Below, piece after piece: positions 1 to 12,514 of a DNA stretch of 64,000 nucleotides. A program made the translations under genes and the position numbers. Origin of the DNA: Anisus vortex (Eukaryota; Mollusca; Gastropoda; Planorbidae); contig OX421505.1 of the NCBI GenBank assembly GCA_949126835.1, positions 7,634,587-7,698,586 of the forward strand. Direction: 5' to 3'. The notes beneath the pieces are model-generated. The model did not search any database. It was given only the letters and a program-made list of their open reading frames with translations, and was not told the DNA's origin. Position 1 is the first letter of the stretch. Each line of letters begins with the position of its first letter.

Positions 1-597
1 CAGAGAAAGTCCTGCCGAAGTGGTCACTAATTATCAAGGAAATTAATTATCACACGATTCAGTAAACTATCTACCTGGATAAAAACACCATTTGCGTAAT
101 AAATTGACTGTTGGTGTCTGTGAGTAGAAGATTGACTTTTGATAATCCACAAAGGTGGTCAGGTCAGGCAGGAGCGACCGTATTTTTATCTAGCCATTGT
201 CCGCGCGGTCTAGTTTCATGTGTTGTATAAACATGGGTGGGGCCGCCAGTCGCAATGACAAAGAGCTTGTTTAATTTTATGATAATAGATAGAGAGGGAG
301 TGTCAATACTGTACAGGACAGGGCCACCATTGATCTCGTTACCCACATCGACGACCGCGAAAACTCCCTCCCAGCCCCACCCCATTGACGGACCCTCGAA
401 GCCACAATTTTAAGCGACCGGAATGTTTGGACAAAGGGATCGGAGACAGACATGTGACTTTAAAGTCCACCCACTCTTTTCTCATTGGTCCATGTTATAT
501 TATGTGGGTAGATCTTCCTTGTTTTAAAAACGCCCCAAACACGACTGTACGCACTTATTTCCTTTTGGATTTTAGTATTGTAAGACAACTGATGATA
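1..597. other. AT-rich flank, no gene seen
   Basis: Open frames here (one on each strand, about 75 codons) have no recognisable domain and no splice-site context tying them to gene A. I see nothing I can name. Confidence 0.4.
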
Positions 598-975
598 GAG
601 ATTGAAAATTTACTATAATAAACTAATTAGACTGATTTTTTAATTTATTTTAATTAAAGATTGATAATTTACTATAATAAACTAATTTGACTGATTGTTT
701 AATTTATTTTAATTAAAGATTGATAATTTACTAATCTATAATAAACAAATTTGACTGATTTTTTAATTTATTTTAATTAAAGATTGATAATTTACTAATC
801 TATAATAAACAAATTTGACTGATTTTTTTATTTATTTTAATTAAAGATTGATAATTTACTAATCTATAATAAACAAATTTGACTGATTTTTAAATTTATT
901 TTAATTAAAGATCGATAATTTACTATATAATAAACTATTTTGACTGATTATGTAATTTAGTATAATTAATAATCA
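598..975. repeat. Tandem array, six units of 59-64 bp
   Basis: Six AT-rich units follow each other, each starting AGATTGATAATTTACTA and ending TTTATTTTAATTAA. Units 1, 2 and 6 are shorter because they lack a TAATC-type insertion; units 3-5 are nearly identical, suggesting the centre expanded most recently. Confidence 0.9.
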
Positions 976-1034
976 ATAAAGGCCTAATGTGATAATTACG
1001 GTATATAAACACTCGAAATCTCCTCAAGACCTTC

Positions 1035-1205
1035 TTAATCGGGCTTTGGCCGATCGCCCCTGGCCATTTCGCGATCTGCCCGGCCAAGGTCCGAAATCAA
1101 GAACAGATCGGGCTTTGGCTGGTCAAATGTGAGGTGATATTGGCCACTTCGCGATCTGGCCGGCCAGATCGCGATCTGGCCGACTTCGGGCTTTGGCCGT
1201 AACAT
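1035..1205. repeat. GC-rich patch with internal repeats and palindromes
   Basis: In an otherwise AT-rich flank this patch repeats GATCGGGCTTTGGC and TTCGCGATCTGGCCGG. Positions 1161-1182 form a perfect 22-bp palindrome (CGGCCAGATCG and its complement). A 65-codon open frame on the minus strand is a by-product of the repeats. Confidence 0.7.
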
Positions 1206-1370
1206 ATACAATTCAAGCTTTTTACAATACATTTTTATGCTTTTGAAATTGATAGGTTGTCAAGGAAAAAAAAACGAGCTTCTGAGGCTCATTGCCATTT
1301 TAATGTCCTAAAAGTTGATCACTAAAGTAACTTGTATAGCCAGCATTACCAAATGGAGCACACGTATTTA

Positions 1371-2068
1371 GACTATAATATACATGGACCGCTTGCTTTA
1401 GTTTTTTATGCTATTATCTTCTGTTTTTTGCAATTCCCGATTCTAAATGAAGTAATTGTAATACAAGTTCCGTTTTATTAAATCGCATTTTTTTCGACTT
1501 TAAATGAATACTTGTAGGCCTATTAATATATCATTGAATATAATAAGATGGACAGCCTGCTCTATTTTTAGAGCTTATTTTCTTTTTTCCGTGTGCACAC
1601 AACACTGATCTATAAATTTTTCCGCTCTGTACTACTTTCGATTTTAATTTTTCATTGAGAAAATCATGGAACTTGTATATCAATAACTTTATTTCCGGTA
1701 TAGTAATTACGTTTTTTAGAATCGGGAATTCCGATCATCAGTGTTTCAAGTCATCATATAGCAGAAAAACCATACACCGAACATGAGTCTAACAGATAAA
1801 CTCCATACTTCTTCAATAAGTAATTATTTAATTTGAACATTTACCTCCAGTATGCCTTTCAATTCATCAACAAAAACTTCCTCATCCATAGCGTCCATAT
1901 CTTAGTCATAGATTGACGCACAAAATTTATAAAAAAATGGTGCGATTCAATAAAACCGTATTTGTATTACAATTACTTCATTTAGAATCGGGAATTCCGA
2001 AACAAGCAGTCTTTCGAGTCATCATATAGCAGAAAAACTAAAGCAAGCGGTCCATGTATATTATAGTC
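1371..2068. mobile_element. Foldback DNA transposon with TA target duplication
   Basis: The ends are inverted copies beginning GACTATAATATACATGGACC, with a perfect match of about 36 bp (1371-1406 against the right end) and TA on both sides (1369-1370, 2069-2070). A further inverted stretch (1424-1466 against about 1960-2000, around AATTCCCGATTCTAAATGAA) extends the arms. A reversed fragment of a related element lies inside at about 1545-1605. No transposase frame is visible, so it is non-autonomous. The TA duplication fits the Tc1/mariner supergroup; that assignment is inference. Confidence 0.75.
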
Positions 2069-2149
2069 TATGCACGTACCATCAAATATTTTTCTGTGGA
2101 AAAACAACAACAACATAATAAAAGCAATAATAAAAATGCAAGAATAGTT

Positions 2150-2228
2150 GCGGACCATGGATGAGCGTAGGACGCAATAATCTTCTTTATAGAAGGAGCG
2201 TCTGTAATGTATAAGATAAGATAAGACA
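2150..2228 (+). repeat. LINE 3'-end fragment (GGACC-ATGGATGAGCGTAGG family)
   Basis: This matches the last part of longer copies in the window (46715-46905, 55420-55595, and reversed copies at 21060 and 42540): GATGAGCGTAGGACGCAATA, then CTTCTTTATAGAAGGAGCGTC, then an ATAAG-rich tail. In the longer copies the preceding frame reads WNGLPEQTR-like residues, typical of a non-LTR reverse-transcriptase C-terminus. Confidence 0.65.
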
Positions 2229-3120
2229 CCAAATATAATAAATTATCGGTAGAAAACAGTGGGTTTACCTTATATGCTAATATAAGAAAGATGATCTTTA
2301 TTTTATAAATCTAAGTACTTCCATTTTCAGATGGTTTAACTTTAAATACTTATATTCTTCCACAAATTTTATATCATCACCTCAAAAGTGATTTTTAACT
2401 CAAACTTTTTTATTAAAGGAAAAACAAAAAAAAAAACGGAAGTGCAGAGATATGTGTACAATAATGTATGGACATAGTCAGTCTATGTGTTTAGTTTTGT
2501 TTTAAGTTGTTTTTTGTTTTTTTGCTGTATCTTTCTTTGATCCAAATGTAATGTTTCTAATGGTAGAAGTGCCCCATTAACCATGCTGGCTATGCAAGTT
2601 GATTTGCTGCTTATACTTATCACATTGAATGGGCACCACTTTACAACTACGAGTAAGTTCTTCTTGAATATATCTAAACTATAATAATATGTCACTGTTT
2701 GTCATGAAGTCATGCGTAATGTTGCAGGAAGTTTATTAGTACACAATGAGATAGTCTATTAGTGTGCAACTTTAGTAGTTTAGGCGCTTCGTAAATCCCA
2801 ATCACGCCCCTTAGAAGGGGCGAGGCGTCATGCTATTGCAGCGCCGTGTTGACCTATATAATAAGCCCTTGTACTTTCCCATATTGCTCAGCCACCTAGA
2901 ATACCGCGGTGGTCTCGTTATGTCGCTATTGTAAGCTAGGGTAAACATAAATCTCATCGAGCTTGCTTGAGATATGATCGAACAATGGAGAATTCGCCAA
3001 TGTGTTAAAATGCTGTTCTGCCTTTGTTCCCCCGACTGACCGTAGTGACCAGAGGCCCCACCCTGAACGACACCCCTACCCACCATCTTTCATCCCATGA
3101 CACGTGTTCTCACGCAACAT
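2229..3120. other. No gene recognised
   Basis: Minus-strand frames at 2483-2695 and 2811-3086 show no recognisable domain. A short inverted repeat (CGCCCCTTAGAAGGGGCG) lies near 2806-2823. Nothing else can be supported. Confidence 0.4.
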
Positions 3121-3140
3121 TGTCAGGATCACCTGACCGC

Positions 3141-3215
3141 TGACGTCAGCGCTGAACTTTGATTTTTATTGGCTAAGTGGGTGGGCCTTAGTCCCGCCTC
3201 TCTGACGATATACTT
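3141..3215 (+). promoter_or_regulatory. Candidate core promoter upstream of gene A
   Basis: Within 75 bp lie a perfect CRE-like palindrome TGACGTCA (3141-3148), an inverted CCAAT box ATTGG (3168-3172), a GC-box-like CCCGCC (3193) and a TATA-like ATATACTT (near 3208). The order and spacing suit a polymerase II promoter on the plus strand, 1.3 kb before the first gene A exon I can place. No transcript evidence exists. It could instead be regulatory sequence of a decayed LTR. Confidence 0.25.
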
Positions 3216-3307
3216 AATCTGCAGATTACCTGTTTAGTTTAGTCTGCTTTAGTCTACCTATGTCTAGCTTTCGAAGAAAGACCTGTGCACGCTCTGACAG
3301 TACTTTC

Positions 3308-3481
3308 GAGTTGTCAACGACGTGACCACGCCATTTAGACTCTGGCGTTCTAGAGTCCTTATAAGGATTGGAGTTACTTTCGACAAGAGTCTAGGCAGTC
3401 AACAGCGGATCCGACACGAAACCGATGACTGTGCACGTCTTGAATGTGCTCGGTAGTACACCGAGTTGTCAACGACGTGAC
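3308..3481. repeat. Short direct repeat pair
   Basis: GAGTTGTCAACGACGTGAC occurs at 3308-3326 and again at 3463-3481, 155 bp apart. The sequence between includes further short echoes (GTGCACG, CTAGAGTC). This may be part of a decayed element together with the motif cluster just upstream. Confidence 0.6.
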
Positions 3482-3499
3482 AAAAAATCCATACCCCTT

Positions 3500-4504
3500 T
3501 TCAACATTAGCCAGGACATTACACTTGACTAGAAGATTGTTTTTAACATTTCAATTTTAAACACAAACAAAGAATTGACTCTCTAATTCAAAGACTGTAT
3601 TCATGCTCAAATGGAGATTTTTAGGAGATTTTTGACAAGCAGTTTTGAATTTCTTGTGCAAAGTTCGCAGCATATTAGAACATTTAATCCTAATGATACC
3701 AACTAAATTCTTTTGCGAACATTGTCATATTTTTAAAAAGTCCCATTCAATTTATTCCAATCGCGTTTGGAAAGAGTTTTACTTTAATGACAAGGACAAA
3801 TCATCTCGTTGATCTAGACTCTAGATAATTAGTTGTATAGCGTTTGTTGTAGGAGTTGTTCTTTGTTTGTTGTATTCTTTGTATGTTGATCGAGATAATT
3901 TTTTGTTTGTTTATTGCGGCATTTTTGTAACAAGCTTTGGGCAGGCGTCACAGTCTCCTGAATACCTTAGCCACTGAAATTTGGAGAGTGTTCATTTTGT
4001 ATCAGGGCTGAATTAGATTTACAAACGCTTCTCTTTTTTTTAATAAGTGCCTAATATACGTATATCATTAATTAAAGTTTAATAAACACTGCATTAAAAT
4101 AAATGTTGTTGATTTTTCGAAACGAAAATAGAGGATATAAACTAAAGAAAATCACATTTCTGTTTATTACTTTGTTTGGGAGAAATGTTAGACCATTTTA
4201 TTTCATCAATTTGATTTGTTATCTTTCGGCTAATAATATATACATAACATATGAAAATGTCACTAGTTTATGAATTAGCCTGTCTTACCTTCATTCAACC
4301 TCACAGTGCAATGTTTCCCTTTGGAAAGTTGCTCCCTTTAACCACCGCATCTGTCCTTGTCTCAGCTTCTCTCATTGCCCCAGCATCTGTTCCTACGTGG
4401 CACTATTCCCCTCCCCTTTTTTATTCCTCCCCTAGTTGATTATTGTTAAGTTGCAACATTTCCACCCATACATTTCTTTTTTTCTTGTTTGTTTGTTTTT
4501 ATAG
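3500..4504. other. AT-rich stretch before gene A exon 1; no exon supported
   Basis: A signal-peptide exon for gene A would be expected in or before this stretch but I could not place one. The frame from 4251 (62 codons) is mildly hydrophobic but has no good phase-1 splice donor. A long pyrimidine tract and TAG at 4479-4504 form the acceptor of the first recognised exon. Confidence 0.4.
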
Positions 4505-4698
4505 CGGTTCAATTTCACAAAGTCCGCTTGCAATTAGAGATCAGCCATCGGCCTTGTTACTCTGGCGGATACGGGGCTTTCGAGACGTACGTGGAGATCT
4601 CTGGCTTGGCGGCGGTGGAGAGGCAGAGTATAGAATCTGAAATCGCTCCGCCTATAGAGGTGTACTTGCAGTCAGAGAGATACGGAACGCGAACTTTG
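4505..4698 (+). CDS. Gene A exon: distal domain, first half
   Basis: The acceptor follows a long T-rich tract ending TTTTTATAG; the donor is GTAATG. It enters in phase 1 and leaves in phase 0. The translated segment contains a CYSGGYG motif and ends with IEVYLQSERYGTRTL. This aligns with gene B 22307-22485, which has CYDNGV at the matching point and VKIYLEPDNGHSYVV at its end. Matching phase and position show the two are paralogous. Confidence 0.75.
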
Positions 4699-7600
4699 GT
4701 AATGTATCAATTGCGGGCCTTTTAGGTATTGTCATAGTGGGCCTAAAGTGTCTCATTATATTGTCCAGCGCTCCACAAATTGTATTAGTCTTATCCGGTT
4801 ATTTTTCTACTTGTATTTAGCAATTTGGTTTTTTCCTATATGGAGAATTGGCATCTGGAAAGAGAAAAACAGGTCGCCCACGCCTCCGATACACAGATGT
4901 CTGCCAGAGGGACATGCGAGCAGCCGGCATAAACGCAAATGACTGGGAGTGGAAAGCAGAGGATCGATCCACCTGGCGCACTTTTGTCAGGGAAGGGGTA
5001 AAAAAATAGCAGAGAAAAGAAGGATGGGGGAGATTGTAGATAAAGGAGCTAGAAGAAAGGCGAAGAAAATGGAACGCACAGAACACGTGTGTAAAATCTG
5101 TGATAAAGACTGCCATTCGAGGATAGGCCTGCACATCCACACGGGAAAATGCAACCTCAATCCACGGTGATGCACCATCGTCTCGAAAGACGGAAGGATG
5201 CCGAAGATTTAGCAATTTGCTAAAATTAATTTAGCATATCTGATCCTGTAAAAAACAAATCACACATGCACATTATCACATCATGTTTTGAAGGTTGTGA
5301 CTGTTATATTTCAGATCGACCTATATGTAGTACAACGTACTATTCTAGGTTTTATGCTCCTCTCCATTGCGTTACTTAAAATCTAACGCCTATACCCCAT
5401 TACCATTCAACTTATTATCTCGAAAGTGAAATTTGGCCACCTTGTTATATGTTTAAGTTAACCCTTCCCGTACCGACCTACTTCTATCTATGCTGCCTTC
5501 AGTTCCGCTATATACGCGCCCGGGACTGTAAGGGTTAATATAACCATCGCCTCTGGTTACATTGACCGATCTTATATGTCTTATTAGAATAACACACGAG
5601 CAGTCCGGGCTTTTAAGTCCAGGATGTAACGTGTAAAGCGGCATGCCAAGAACCTATCTAAGAATAGCCACCCTTGTGTCACGCCCTATTCGGTACGGTT
5701 GGGCGCAATAAAAAAACATGCACTATTCTGTTTCTTCCCACCCGCTGATTCCCCCTCCCCCGAATCATTGACGTGGCGGCTTGCACTGTCGTCAGGTAGA
5801 ACACATCTCAGGTTCTAGGCCTGGACATCCAGAAACTGGGCTTGGCGAAACGGGCCATTGCGCACATTGCTTCAACCCCGCCGAGTCTCTGTGACATTTC
5901 GCCTGTGAATGAAATCTCGGACGCCTTAGCCCAATGAGTGTAATAGGATCGTACCGACGCCCGCACAACAATACTATTATTCACCAATATTGTTAGTGTA
6001 TAACATCAACTGGCAAAGTGTGTAAACCGCCGATACGTCCACACTAAGAGCACGCCCGCAATTTTGCGTATCGAGCGACGATCGTATCCCCTGCAGGCTC
6101 TCTTGTGGTTGATAAAAACAATCCTGGATATATAGGTCATTTCATTGTCAAACTGGGTGCAGTTGAAAACAGCGCCGGTGGGGGAAGGGGTCCATTTTTA
6201 TCTGTACAAGTATGTTGTTGTTGTTAGGAGAATATTTGTTTCCATAGTAAGTAAAGTACCCTTCGGACCAAAGTGATCATAGGGCCGGTGAAGCAGCGTT
6301 CACCAGTTTCTGTGGCCACGGCATACTAGGGGATGTGGGGCCAGCACAATGCCCAGCCGCCTTTACTTTACCCCAACTAATGTCAGGTTCCCATCAGAGC
6401 TGGGTAGACTCAGGGACACCCTCAAGTCCTGGAAAAAAATCCCGGCTTCACCAGGATTTGAACCCAGGACCCTCGGATCGCCAGTCGAACGCGCTGCCGC
6501 TCGGCTACCGTGCCCCATAGTACATGAAGTTAAAATGTGTGTACGACTATGTGTATTTTTGCTATTTGGACAGGTCTGCATACTTTATTGGTTGACCCCT
6601 AAAATGGAGAAAGGTCCGTGCACTTGGTCACCATCACACTTGGAAGTAAAGGAGAATGTGTACAGCCTGTTGGTGCAGTTGGTGCCAGGGGATGATATGA
6701 ACAACACAAGGCTAGTCGGCATTCAAAAAAGAGAGTACCTGACGTATACCGAATACTTTACGGATGTTTTGCGCGTCCAGCGTGAGTAGGGCAGTTGGAG
6801 ATGCAGGGTGGTGGACTTTCTGGGTGTGGGTGTGTGGGGGGATGGTGGTGGACTGTCAGTGTGGGGGGGGGGGGACGGGGCGGAAGACATATTTGGAGAA
6901 CACTCTGTTAATGTTATAATTGTTAATAGCAAACGTATCAGAAAGTTTCAAACCAGTTGAAACCGCTTGAAAGAAACGCACACAATTACTCTGTCCTTTA
7001 CTGTGTTATTTCATTTTTTGTTTCTTGAAGTGTTGGATAAGTTGGATTATCTATCCATATAACATCGGTCTGCTATTCTGATGGTCACATATTTATAAGC
7101 CAGGTATTAAAAACGACATTTTTTTAAATCATCGGAATTAAAATTTGTCTCTATGTCAACCAAACTCTATTAGATTAGAAAACTTTAGTTAGGAGATTAT
7201 AAAACACAGTTTGGTATTTTGCTGGCCTTTACAAGTGGAACGTTTATATTTTATTCAGTTTCATTCCTCGATTTCTTAAACAATATTAAAACATACAATA
7301 CATACGGTGACAGTCACTAAATACTATTCAATTTGATAGTATTTTTTTCAAGTATTACTAAGCTATAGTAAAAATAAAAAATATTTTGTCCTTCTGAACT
7401 AAGTATATTTGGAATAAATAAGATCGTTAAAATAACAAGACCTTATAATTTTGTTTGTAAAGTCTGAATCTGTTTATAATTAGTTATCACATCGCTAATT
7501 TTTAAAATGCTTTTATACAATTTCACTTGTCTGTTGCTCTCAAGAACAAACTTGTCCCTAATGTATCGCCCAAAGATCTTAAAGTCAGTTTAATTTAAAA

Positions 7601-10600
7601 ATATAACAAATATATCAGAGTACGATTTGCTATCTTGCATGTGAGTGCTATATACCCTGTTCTGAACTGGAATATAATGCATTGTTCTTTGTAGGGGAGG
7701 AAATGAGAGACATATAAAATGGCGATTTTTAATCATTAAAATCCAACATTTTTCTCATTTATCGTTTTCTAGCTAAGTCGAAATTTAACCTAACAATAGA
7801 CGGCCGACTGCAAGACATCTACGACTGCGTGTACGTTGAGCCCGTCGCACAGTTCATTTACGTGACGTTTTGCGCAAAGTTCCTCCAAAATCCCAACCTC
7901 TCACTATCTCTGAAGAACGAGACCTTTACGAGTGTTGCCGGAGAATGCGTCTCGCGAAATATCAGTATGGATCCCGAGCCTTTCGAAGTGCAGGCGATTT
8001 ACACGGATGATTGTTGTCAGTACGGGAGCGTTACTTGCGTCATCAGAAGTAAGAATTAGTCTTACAATGTTTTCTTACTTTTCAAGTTATTTTTTTTTCC
8101 TTTCTTTATTTAAAATGGCCTTATTGTCTGTTTTAGCCTTTTGGTAATGTAAAATAATTAAGTAGCTTTACTCTAATAAAGAACACCGACTTGTGGCGGC
8201 AAACAAACCAGGATCCCCTCGAACAGCAGATCGCCAGGCGAAAGTGGCGGAGGATTTGGGCACACCCTACGGAAACCCCTACCGGACTCACCCGACTGGC
8301 TCTGCTGTGGAACTCTCATGGGAAAAAGACGGGTCGGTCGCCCGAAGACCACCTGGAGACGCTCCTGCGAAGAAGAAATGACAAGTTGCAACCTTTCATG
8401 GGGTGAACTAAAATAAAGGCTGCCCAGAAACGAGTGCGCTGGAGAGCTGTTGCGGAGGCCCAATGTTCCATAAGGAACCAAAGGAACTAAGGGTACGAAG
8501 GGGAACATTCCGGACTTTGTCGTATTTCGTGCAGCATTGATCTTGAGAAATAAGAGTTCATTTAAATGTCCCGCAATACACAACTTTAAAAGGAGTCTAG
8601 TTTTATAAAGACTTTATTATAATACATTGCCAAATTATCCTTATGTGGATTCGTTAAGTCATACCTAATTAAGGACAATAACTTCTGTAACCATTGGGTC
8701 ATTAAGCTGGCGAAGTGTGCAAACACATGCAAAGATTGTTGCCCGGGGAAAGAGCCCATGAAAACTCGATGGGGCGGAAGAAATAGGCGCAAGGATACTC
8801 GTCTCGACAATCTGTCTGGATAAATAGGTCTATACTCTGATATTGTTACTACCGGGAGAAAGTTCGGATTTATGAGGTAAATGAGGTCATGCGTCCTCGA
8901 TAATAAGCAAAGCAACAAAAATAATTTACAGGTGAAATAAGTTTTCTGCATGTGCCTGCTGGAATCCTACATGCAGTGTGCCCCAGGCTTCATGACTCTG
9001 ACAGGATCTTGGACCCACATATTTTTGTTACACCCTGGTATCGATTGCCGGAATTATTTTTCTGTTTTAAAGAGAACAAGCTAAATTCCCTGCCGTTGCC
9101 AGGGATACCAATACATTAAATATAATAAAAATATATAATTAAATATAATTATTATTTACTGAAAACATTAAGGAAATTAATTAAAAAAATAATAATTGTA
9201 ATCAGGTTTAAAAAATGGCATGTCTTTTGTTATTTAACAAAACGTTCGTGATATTCCTGGCTGAGAATCAAGCACCCGTCTCCCGAATGCGTCTAAAAAA
9301 AATATTCGGTTACTGAAAACATTATTTTAGGAAAACTTGTAAGTCCTGAAATTATTTACAATCTTTTAGAAAAGTAATATTAGGAGGGGAAAAAAAGTAA
9401 CAAAAGTTACCATTCGGAAATCGAATCCAGGTCGTCCGCATGGCAGTCGGATACGCTAACCACTCTGCTAGGGAGGAAACATGCCTGAAGCGAGATTGCA
9501 AAGAATAAAAAGAATAATATAATAGACAATAATAGGCAATAATGTCACGTGTCTTTAAATTAACCAATACGGATCGGAATCCACACACACAGTCTACTTT
9601 ATATATATACAAGCTACATTGCCCGGCGTTGCCCGGGTGAAAAAAAAAGGACTGTCTGGGGTGCAGATAACACATTTATAAACTACACTTACTGAATACT
9701 TTTATGAAAGTAAATACATATTGTAATAGGGTAAAAAAAATAGTCAAATATTTTTATTTAACAAAATCTATATTGCCTATAGATTTACAATTACAATGTC
9801 TTTTGTTTTTAAAAGTTTGAAAAATTAATTGTCGAAAAAAAAAAGTATAGTCTAACTGGAGAATCGAACCCTGGTCGCCCGTATAGCAGTCCACTACGTT
9901 TACCACTGAGCTATCGAAGACACATGTTGATGTGAAAAATTATTAGACGGTATATTGGGCTAGGCCTAGATAGGTCAGTGACACACGTGTTTTCAAATTG
10001 ACCAATGGGGATCCTCGCGGGGCTTAGCACTGTCTTTTTATATATATAGATATATATATATATATTTACACAGATTTAAAAATAAGAAAATTGTGGGAAT
10101 ATATATAAAAATATATATATTATAAGCTCGATCAAGGTCAGTGTGGCTGGCGTACCGAAGGTCCTGGGTTCGAATCCCGGTGTAGTCTAGGATGTGTTCT
10201 CGGTTCTCGAGGATGTCCCTGAGTCTAACTCCGCTCTGATGGGTACCTGAATTATGGTGATGGGGGGGGGGGGCAATGGCTTACTCTGGATTAGTGCTGT
10301 TGGGACATCGACATCACATGCTCTAAGCCGTTCTGTGCCGAATGAACAAAAACGTGTTTTTCTTGCACCCGCCCTTACACATCGACGCACTACAGATATT
10401 GGTCCTCGCGATTGTTTATTTGAAAAGGCTTCAATGTGTATGTGCGGAATAGGCAGACGACTGGGGTTCAGTGCACGGTGGCCGAGGGGCAGCGCGTACG
10501 TGTGGTGTACCAAAGGTCCTGGGTTCGAATTGTAATGAAGGCTAGAATTTATTTTTTTAGGACTCGAGGGTGTCCGTGAGTCTACCCAGCTTCTTTATAT

Positions 10601-12439
10601 TATTCGGGGTCAAGTAAAGGCGGCTGGGCATTGTGCTGGGCACATACTCCCTTAGTATGCCTTTGCCACAGAAACTGGGGTGAACGCAGTTTTGCCGCCC
10701 TATGGATTAATATGGTCCAACGCGTCCTTTAATTTACTTTACTACTTATGCTACATCTAGAGGTAGTGGATAAGATAACAATGGCCATTTCTCATAGCGC
10801 TTCTATCCATGCTATTTAATTTGGCATGCTCAGTGCGCTCTTGGTGTGAAATGCAGTGGTAGATGCATTAGCCAAAGAGAAAGTTCTTAAAAATATTTTA
10901 AAAGATTCTCTTGTCCCAGATTCTCTCAGTGTTTGAGGTAAACTGTTCTATAAACAAGGCGCCACTGATTCAAATGAGCGCACTCCCAGGTACTTCTTTT
11001 TGTGTCCAGCCAAACGGGGTGTTTTGAGGCGTGACTGCGAGCGGTAGTGGAGCGGTTGTTAACAGAGCAAGCAGGTACAATGCGGGGGATGAGAAGAATA
11101 CGCCCAATATATATTTTACTCACACATACATAGTCACTGGCCACTCTTGACCATAAATAGATTATGCACTTGTGTGAGCTTAGTGTTATTGTGTTGTTGT
11201 TTTTTTATGTTTAACATTCAATTTATAATGTATTTACACTATCTAAAAATACAGCTTTTGAAATAGAAATAGAGATCCTGGAGCCAAACTATACGTCTCT
11301 CGTTTGGCTGATATTTCTGGCTCCTGCCCTTTTAGGAATCATTGTTTCTGCCCATTGTAAGTATAAAGCAATACGTCTCAATCTGTCTACACTATATACC
11401 TTTTTCCTTTCATGGGATCCGTTTATGTGACAACTGCTGTAGAAAATGCAAGCATACCCGTAAATGGGACATGTTGGCCGAAACGGCAGCGAGTTCGGCT
11501 GGCGTACCGAAGGTCCTGGGTTCGAATCCCTGTGAAGGCTAGGATGTGTTCTCGGGTCTCGAGGATGTCCCTGAGTCTACTCGGCTCTGTTGGGTACCTG
11601 ACTTATGGTGAGGGGAGGGGGGAGGGGGGTAAAGTAAAGGCTGCTGTGCATTGTGTCATTGAATTCCATGTTGAAATAACTTTCACTATCATTCTACCGC
11701 ACAAGCAATACATTCCATGATGTGTATTAGTTTCTGGTCGCATACTTTGTAAACAGTGGTTGTTATTGGCTTTATTTGTTTTCTAAGGATCTTGTTTTGT
11801 GGGTAATTACCCTGAGCCCTATTGCGCTGGCTATCTCATGTATGCCCACCGTCTTCTGTTGGACATAATTATAAGACTTAGACATCCCTGAAAGGGTCCG
11901 AAAGGTAGTTGGTAGGTAGTTGGTGTAGATCAGGAATCGGCAACCTACGCCACGCGTGCCAGACTTGGCTTGATATTCAAAGGCATGCGGGAGACCTCCA
12001 AAATGGCAATTAAAGTCTTTTCTACAAGAGATTGAGTGCTAGAGCAGGTTACATTTTAGTCTTTCGGCACGCTGAAAAAATTAAAAATCTTACTTGGGCA
12101 CAAAATTTTATGTAAAGTTTGCCGACCCCTGTTGTAGATGAGTCTACTTTCAAATTCTCGTAGAGGGATTAAAATCACATATACAAGTTTCTGTGAAATG
12201 CTGTAGTGTAGGATATCTTAGTGTAAACTTATGTTTGTTTAATTGATGGGTCCATTAACTTTTTTGTTTTTGTTTTGCTTCAGATGGATATAATGTGTAC
12301 ATGGAAAAGTGTAAGTGCATTTAGTTTTTTTTAGTTTTGTCACTAGGTAATCATGATCCTAGATGGTAGATGTGTAGTGTCGGACCAACATATTATGATG
12401 TCTGCTGTCATGTACACGGACACATACAGAGACAAAAAC

Positions 12440-12514
<75 letters not shown>

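Noticed and set aside
4251..4439. 62-codon frame as a signal-peptide exon for gene A
   Set aside because: Mildly hydrophobic but without a convincing phase-1 donor before 4505; cannot be joined in frame.
8586..8951. 121-codon minus-strand frame
   Set aside because: No recognisable domain, no repeat of the frame elsewhere, and it overlaps repeat-derived sequence.
10187..10535. Overlapping frames of about 100 codons on both strands
   Set aside because: They read through two SINE fragments and the sequence between them.
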